Shown piece after piece: positions 6,033-10,461 of a stretch of 10,461 nucleotides of DNA; the stretch's first letter is position 1; every line of letters starts with the position of its first letter. Both the position numbers and the translations under genes were made by a program. Source of the stretch: Lachnospiraceae bacterium UBA3774 (lineage in GTDB: Bacteria; Bacillota; Clostridia; Lachnospirales; Lachnospiraceae); the NCBI GenBank assembly GCA_002369255.1, contig DFFO01000076.1:883-11343 (forward strand), given 5' to 3'. A model generated the notes under the pieces. It saw nothing but the letters and a program-made list of their open reading frames with translations, searched no databases and was not told the DNA's origin.

Positions 6033-8660
6033 ATGCTGATGAATTTTGGAAGAGAAAACGTACAAAAAGAATTAAACAATCTTTCCTCAAAAAAAGAAAA
6101 GCACGGCGTAAAGGCGGCGATGCTCTTTTTAAAGCTGCTTCTGATCGCCTTTGTTTTTGTGCTCGTAATGGGCGGCGCGCTGATCTTCGGAACCGTAAAG
6201 GGAGTAATAGATCAGTCTCCGAAACTCACGTCCGAGGACGTCGCTCCTTCGGGGCTTGCGTCCGTAGTCTATGATTCAGACGGCAATATTATTCAGACGC
6301 TTATGGGCAGCGGAGCAAACAGAACGCTTGTGGAATTTTCCGACGTTCCTCGGGATCTGATAAACGCCTTTGTCTGTATAGAGGACGAGCGGTTCTGGGA
6401 TCATGAAGGCGTGGATTTAAAAGGCATTATCCGTGCCGCTTTTGTCGGCGTTACGAACGGATTCAGATTTACCGAGGGCGCAAGTACCATTACTCAGCAG
6501 CTGATCAAAAACAACGTTTTTGACGGAGGTCTTGAAAAGACGCTCGGTTCGCGTATCGTAAGAAAGATCCAGGAACAGTATCTTGCCCTGGAGCTTGAAA
6601 AAACCATCGACAAAAACGAGATACTGATAGATTATCTAAATACTATCAATCTCGGCTCAAACTGTCTCGGGGTGGAAAAGGCTTCTCAAAGGTATTTCGG
6701 AAAAAGCGTCAGCGAACTGTCGCTGTCCGAGTGCTCCGTAATAGCTGCCATCACGCAGAATCCTTACGCATACAACCCCATAAACTTTCCCGAAAAAAAC
6801 AACGTCCGCAGGACAAAAGTCCTAAACAATATGGAAAAGAACGGTTGTATCTCTCAGGCGCAGAAAGAGGAAGCCTTAAACGACAACGTTTACGAAAGGA
6901 TAGCGCAATACAACAATATTTATCACAACAATTATCAGGAAACGGTTTATTCTTACTTTGTGGATCGTCTTGTCAGCGACGTAAAACGTGATCTGAAGGC
7001 GGCGGGCTATTCGGACGCCCAGGCCACGAAACTGCTCTACAGCGGCGGGCTGCAGATATATTCCACTCAGGATTCTTTTATCCAGTCTGTAGTTGACGAA
7101 GAAGTAAACGATCCCGCGAACTATACCGACGTCGAAGAAAAATACTCCTTCACTTATACGCTGCGCGTAGTACATCCGGACAATTCATATACTGATTACG
7201 GCACTTCCGACGTCAGAAAGTACAGCGGCCTGACATATCTTGATTTCAACAAAAAATCCGAGATAGAAGAGCTTGTCGCGGGCTTCAAAAACAGCTGCGT
7301 AATGCACGGAGATACGGTAGCGGTGGAAAAACTGGATATATCGCTTCAGCCGCAGGTCTCCATGACCGTTATCGATCAGTATACCGGGCAAGTAAAGGCG
7401 CTTACGGGCGGCAGAGGCGAAAAGACGGCGTCGCTTTCTTTGAACAGGGCGACAAATACATTCCGTCAGCCGGGTTCTACGTTCAAGGTGCTTGCCTCGT
7501 TTGCCCCGGCGCTCGAATACAGCGGAGATACGTTGGCTACGACGTTTTATGACGAGCCTTATTCCGTCACCTATAACGGCACGACCTGGACTCCGAAAAA
7601 CTGGTACAGCAAGAGCAAGTATGCCGGATATGCCAATATACATCAGGCGATCACTTACTCTATGAATATCATAGCCGCAAAATGTCTTATGGAACACGTC
7701 AGCATAGATACGGCTTTTAGAATGGTGGAAAATTTCGGGATCAATACTCTGATCCCCGAAACGGCAGACAACCGCGTAAGCGCCAGAAATGATATGAAAC
7801 CCACCCTGGCCCTCGGCGGTATCACACAGGGCGTTACAAACATGCAGCTTACGGGCGCATATGCAAGTATTGCAAACAGCGGAGTATATGTAGAGCCCGT
7901 TCTTTATACGAAAATAGTTACAAATACGGGAAAAGTCATCCTTGATAAGACTCCTGAAACGCATCAGGTAATTTCAAAAGAAACCGCTTTTCTGCTGACG
8001 CATGCGATGGAAAGCTCCATGGAGAGGTCAAAGATGAACGGCCTGTTCAATTCAAATTCGGCTGCCGCAAAGCTTTCGCGCCTGCCTGCCGCCGGCAAGT
8101 CGGGAACTACGAACAGCTACAACGATCTCTGGTTTGTCGGATACAGCCCTTATTACACAGCCGGAGTTTGGAGCGGATATGACGACAACAACAAGTTTTC
8201 TTCAGATGATGAGAGAGATTTCCATAAAATCATCTGGAAAAACGTCATGGACAGGATCACGGAAAATCTTCCGGACGCGGCCTTCCCGGTTCCTTCAAAC
8301 ATGGTTTTGTGCAGGATATGCACCAAGTCCGGAAAGCTTGCTTCGTCGGCGTGCGAGTGCGACGACAGGAGCAGCATTATCGAAAACGAATATTTCATTG
8401 CCGGGACAGAGCCTACCGAATACTGTGATCTGCATTCTTCGGTAAATGTCTGCGCGGTATCGGGACTGCTTCCGGGTCCGAACTGCATAAATACAAAAGG
8501 CGCGGCGATCATAAAGCTTCCCGAAAACACCACCGGATCAACGCAGGACAACAATTATACCAAAAAGCCTACCGAGATCTGCAATGTCTGTCAGCCGGCA
8601 TCACCCAATTCAAATACCGAAACTACAGCGCCGGGCACACACATTATCACGCAACCATAG
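6033..8660 (+). CDS. Class A penicillin-binding protein (bifunctional peptidoglycan glycosyltransferase/transpeptidase)
   Basis: This enzyme polymerises lipid II and cross-links peptidoglycan at the outer face of the membrane. The 875 residues show a short cytoplasmic N-terminus and one membrane anchor (about 29-53). The GT51 glycosyltransferase domain follows: IEDERFWDHEG (116-126, catalytic E117), EGASTITQQLIKN (148-160), RKIQEQYLALELEK (177-190, second Glu E181) and YLNTINLG (201-208). A linker precedes the transpeptidase domain, which has all three motifs: STFK (482-485, nucleophile S482), SMN (543-545) and KSGT (689-692). The C-terminal tail (about 755-875) is cysteine-rich (nine Cys between 760 and 853) and ends in a Thr/Pro/Asn-rich stretch. 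Two in-frame starts compete, ATG 6033 and ATG 6039. GGTGA at 6028-6032 is better spaced for 6039, which would give 873 residues. It has its own promoter and is followed after 9 nt by the PHP gene. I cannot choose a specific pbp symbol. Confidence 0.96.
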   Translation: MLMNFGRENVQKELNNLSSKKEKHGVKAAMLFLKLLLIAFVFVLVMGGALIFGTVKGVIDQSPKLTSEDVAPSGLASVVYDSDGNIIQTLMGSGANRTLVEFSDVPRDLINAFVCIEDERFWDHEGVDLKGIIRAAFVGVTNGFRFTEGASTITQQLIKNNVFDGGLEKTLGSRIVRKIQEQYLALELEKTIDKNEILIDYLNTINLGSNCLGVEKASQRYFGKSVSELSLSECSVIAAITQNPYAYNPINFPEKNNVRRTKVLNNMEKNGCISQAQKEEALNDNVYERIAQYNNIYHNNYQETVYSYFVDRLVSDVKRDLKAAGYSDAQATKLLYSGGLQIYSTQDSFIQSVVDEEVNDPANYTDVEEKYSFTYTLRVVHPDNSYTDYGTSDVRKYSGLTYLDFNKKSEIEELVAGFKNSCVMHGDTVAVEKLDISLQPQVSMTVIDQYTGQVKALTGGRGEKTASLSLNRATNTFRQPGSTFKVLASFAPALEYSGDTLATTFYDEPYSVTYNGTTWTPKNWYSKSKYAGYANIHQAITYSMNIIAAKCLMEHVSIDTAFRMVENFGINTLIPETADNRVSARNDMKPTLALGGITQGVTNMQLTGAYASIANSGVYVEPVLYTKIVTNTGKVILDKTPETHQVISKETAFLLTHAMESSMERSKMNGLFNSNSAAAKLSRLPAAGKSGTTNSYNDLWFVGYSPYYTAGVWSGYDDNNKFSSDDERDFHKIIWKNVMDRITENLPDAAFPVPSNMVLCRICTKSGKLASSACECDDRSSIIENEYFIAGTEPTEYCDLHSSVNVCAVSGLLPGPNCINTKGAAIIKLPENTTGSTQDNNYTKKPTEICNVCQPASPNSNTETTAPGTHIITQP

Positions 8661-8669
8661 GAGACGGGA

Positions 8670-9509
8670 ATGATCGATCTGCATACTCATACAAATAAAT
8701 CCGACGGGACGCTCTCGCCGGAGGAGCTTATCAGGCTTGCGAAAGAAACCGGGCTAAAAGCGATCGCGGTCACCGACCACGATACTGTCGCAGGAGTAAG
8801 ACAAGCCTTAGCCGCGGGAGAAAAATACAACATCCGCGTAGTCCCCGCTATCGAGATCAGTACGGAGGCGGACGGATATGACGTACACGTAGTAGGCCTT
8901 TTTATCGACATTGAAAATCCGGAGTTAAGGAGCTTTCTTTCTTATATGAACCAGGTCAGGAGTGAAAGAAACCTGAAGATGATAGATATGCTCTCAACGA
9001 TCGGTCTTGATATTCACAGAAGCGATTTTCCGGAGCTTGAAACGGATACCGTAATGACAAAGGGCAACATGGCGCGCGAGATAGTAAAAAAAGGATATGC
9101 GTCAAGTACCCGCGAGGCAATAGAAAAATACCTGAAAAAAGGCGCTCCCGCCTATGTTCCCCGCCGGCAGGCGCTGCCCGGGCAGGCAATAGACGCGATC
9201 CACGCCGCAGGCGGAAAGGCTTTTATCGCTCATTTTCATCAGATAGTCAGGGGAGACGTCGATAAAAGCGAAGAATATTGCAGGACTTTTTTGAAAGCAG
9301 GCGCAGACGGGCTTGAGACAAGATACAGCGAATTTGACGACGAGCTAAATTTGCGCGCGGAAAAGATAGCGTCGGATTTTGGCTGTCTTCGTTCCGGAGG
9401 AAGCGACTATCACGGCGTCATAAAGCCGGATATTTCTCTCGGGACCGGTATGGGAAATCTTCACGTTCCCGACAGTTTTCTCGATGATATCGAGGCTTCT
9501 TTAAGATAG
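8670..9509 (+). CDS. PHP-domain phosphoesterase of the TrpH/YciV (RNase AM-like) family
   Basis: This is a metal-dependent phosphoesterase of the polymerase and histidinol phosphatase fold. The 279 residues keep the full trinuclear ligand set: H5 and H7 (DLHTHT), D12 (SDGTLSPEE), H37 (VTDHDT), E62 (PAIEIS), H73 (DVHVVGLFI), H188 (IAHFH) and D246 and H248 (GSDYHG). In relatives the H188 block usually reads AHP; here Phe follows the His. Studied members are the E. coli YciV protein, a 5'-3' exoribonuclease that trims rRNA 5' ends, and related 3',5'-nucleoside bisphosphate phosphatases. RNA 5'-end trimming or pAp-type turnover is therefore plausible but not decided by sequence. AGGAG at 8659-8663 overlaps the PBP stop codon, so the two genes are probably co-transcribed and coupled. 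Pairing with a PBP is not obviously functional. Confidence 0.92.
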   Translation: MIDLHTHTNKSDGTLSPEELIRLAKETGLKAIAVTDHDTVAGVRQALAAGEKYNIRVVPAIEISTEADGYDVHVVGLFIDIENPELRSFLSYMNQVRSERNLKMIDMLSTIGLDIHRSDFPELETDTVMTKGNMAREIVKKGYASSTREAIEKYLKKGAPAYVPRRQALPGQAIDAIHAAGGKAFIAHFHQIVRGDVDKSEEYCRTFLKAGADGLETRYSEFDDELNLRAEKIASDFGCLRSGGSDYHGVIKPDISLGTGMGNLHVPDSFLDDIEASLR

Positions 9510-9535
9510 ACTTTTACCTGCTCGTATGATAAAAT
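9507..9535 (+). promoter_or_regulatory. Promoter of pyrH-frr (extended -10)
   Basis: TAGACT (9507-9512, four of six to consensus) overlaps the PHP stop codon. After 17 nt comes TAAAAT (9530-9535), preceded by TG at 9527-9528 (TGaTAAAAT). Transcription would start near 9542, leaving about 20 nt before the pyrH ATG with its ribosome binding site. This gives pyrH-frr a start of its own. Confidence 0.6.
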
Positions 9536-9560
9536 CATATTCAAAATCACGGAGGCGGTT

Positions 9561-10265
9561 ATGGGTAAAAACAGACGTGTTTTGCTGAAACTCAGCGGCG
9601 AAGCTCTCGCCGGAGAAAACGGCAGAGGATTTGATGAAAAAGTAGTGCGCGATATCGGCATGCAGATAAAAAGAGGGCTTGACGAAGGCGTTGAGCTTGG
9701 CATTGTTATAGGCGGCGGAAATTTCTGGAGAGGCAGACAGTCAGATACGATCGAACGAGTCAAGGCAGATCAGATAGGCATGCTTGCCACCGCGATGAAC
9801 TGTCTTTATGTTTCTTCGTTTTTTAATACTCTCGGTATAAAGACAGCTGTTTTTTCGTCCTTTGAGATAGGCGGCGCCGTTTCTCTTTTTGACTATGATG
9901 CGGTTCTTGACGCTCTCGCAGACAGAAAAGTGGTCTTTTTTGCTGGAGGCACGGGACATCCGTTTTTCTCCACGGATACGGGAGTCGTGCTTCGCGCGAT
10001 AGAGATGCACGCAGACGAGATATTAATGGCAAAAAACATCGACGGAGTTTACGACAGTTCGCCTTCAGTAAACCCCAACGCGAAAAAATATGATACGATC
10101 ACCATTGAGGAAATGGTTGAAAAAAGACTTCAGGTTATTGACGTTACCGCGTCGGCTCTTTGCCTGGACAACCGCATTCCCATGGCAATATTCAAGCTTG
10201 ACGAAAAGGACAGCGTTTATAACGCAATGAAGGGAAATATTAAGGGTACGCGAATTACCGTATAA
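9561..10265 (+). CDS. pyrH: Uridylate (UMP) kinase
   Basis: This cytoplasmic enzyme of the amino-acid-kinase fold makes UDP from UMP and ATP for pyrimidine nucleotide supply. The 234 residues include LLKLSGEALAG (8-18), the phosphate-binding IGGGNFWRGR (50-59), the UMP-site block AGGTGHPFFSTDTG (128-141), KNIDGVYDSSPSVNP (158-172) and LQVIDVTASAL (190-200). Length is normal. The stretch before the UMP-site block (100-122) does not have the usual AEPYIRRRAIRHL sequence and instead reads like GGAVSLFDYDAVLDAL, so this is a divergent subfamily member, still with the catalytic framework. GGAGG at 9551-9555 is the ribosome binding site. The gene is followed after 18 nt by frr, the usual partner. 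Upstream, however, it has a PHP gene instead of the common rpsB-tsf pair. Confidence 0.96.
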   Translation: MGKNRRVLLKLSGEALAGENGRGFDEKVVRDIGMQIKRGLDEGVELGIVIGGGNFWRGRQSDTIERVKADQIGMLATAMNCLYVSSFFNTLGIKTAVFSSFEIGGAVSLFDYDAVLDALADRKVVFFAGGTGHPFFSTDTGVVLRAIEMHADEILMAKNIDGVYDSSPSVNPNAKKYDTITIEEMVEKRLQVIDVTASALCLDNRIPMAIFKLDEKDSVYNAMKGNIKGTRITV

Positions 10266-10283
10266 AAGAACGGAGGGTCAGTT

Positions 10284-10461
10284 ATGGAAGACATTTTACA
10301 GGTATCTGAAGAAAAGATGGGAAAGACGCTTGCAAGTCTTGAGGAGGAATATTCCGTTATCCGTGCAGGACGCGCAAATCCCGCCATTTTAAACAAGATC
10401 ATGGTCAGTTATTATGGCACGCCCACGCCTATCCAGCAGACGGCGAATATTTCGGTTCCCG
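10284..10461 (+). CDS. frr: Ribosome recycling factor, N-terminal part (runs off window)
   Basis: This protein splits the post-termination ribosome together with EF-G. The first 59 residues are present. The helix carrying KMGKTLASLEEEYSVIRAGR (about 11-30), then ANPAILNKIMVSYYGTPTP (31-49) and IQQTANISVP (50-59), matches the family start closely. The reading frame is open to the right edge, and the C-terminal two thirds lie outside. GGAGGG at 10272-10277 is a strong ribosome binding site 6 nt before the ATG. It lies 18 nt downstream of pyrH with no terminator between, so the two are one transcription unit. Together with prfA and prmC it means release and recycling factors are encoded within about 6 kb of each other. 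Confidence 0.97.
   Translation, partial: MEDILQVSEEKMGKTLASLEEEYSVIRAGRANPAILNKIMVSYYGTPTPIQQTANISVP

Noticed and set aside
7185..7964. Long open frame on the minus strand opposite the PBP transpeptidase region (259 codons)
   Set aside because: The protein is low-quality, with no recognised domain and no ribosome binding site evidence, and the plus strand encodes the SxxK and SxN motifs here.

Overview
This window looks like a chromosomal core segment of an anaerobic bacterium of the class Clostridia (Bacillota). The reasons are: (i) an RNase P RNA of the ancestral type A architecture, which Clostridia keep and Bacilli replaced with type B; (ii) the gene order rpmE, DUF1385 protein (YqhQ), prmC, prfA, which is familiar from Clostridia; (iii) an NfnAB-type NADH/ferredoxin/NADPH transhydrogenase, an enzyme of anaerobes; (iv) strong AGGAGG-type ribosome binding sites. 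All nine protein genes and the RNA gene lie on the + strand. TAA, TAG and TGA are all used as stops. I cannot name a genus.

Layout: 1-236 is the 3' part of rnpB. 275-2532 is a tight two-gene unit for the small and large NfnAB subunits (nfnA, nfnB/gltA-like). A well-formed extended -10 promoter and a roughly 70-nt structured leader (2534-2640) precede rpmE (zinc-type ribosomal protein L31), which is closed by a strong hairpin at 2861-2904. 3048-5970 is a translation-termination operon: yqhQ (DUF1385 membrane protein), prmC (release factor methyltransferase) and prfA (release factor 1), with a 4-nt overlap and then a 2-nt gap. 6033-8660 encodes a class A penicillin-binding protein, followed after 9 nt by a PHP-domain phosphoesterase (8670-9509). 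9561 to the right edge carries pyrH (UMP kinase) and the start of frr (ribosome recycling factor).

Functionally, most of the window serves RNA and protein synthesis: tRNA 5' processing (rnpB), a ribosomal protein (L31), release (RF1 and its methylase), recycling (frr) and pyrimidine nucleotide supply (pyrH). Redox balancing (NfnAB) and cell-wall synthesis (PBP) are interleaved. There are no mobile elements, CRISPR arrays, tRNAs or clear signs of horizontal transfer, and no gene-free stretch longer than about 200 bases.

I do not see a convincing undescribed multi-gene system. The items most worth following up are the candidate L31 leader RNA, the conserved but uncharacterised DUF1385 protein placed among release-factor genes, a dyad that encloses the -10 box of the PBP promoter, the cysteine-rich tail of the PBP, and the separation of pyrH-frr from rpsB-tsf.
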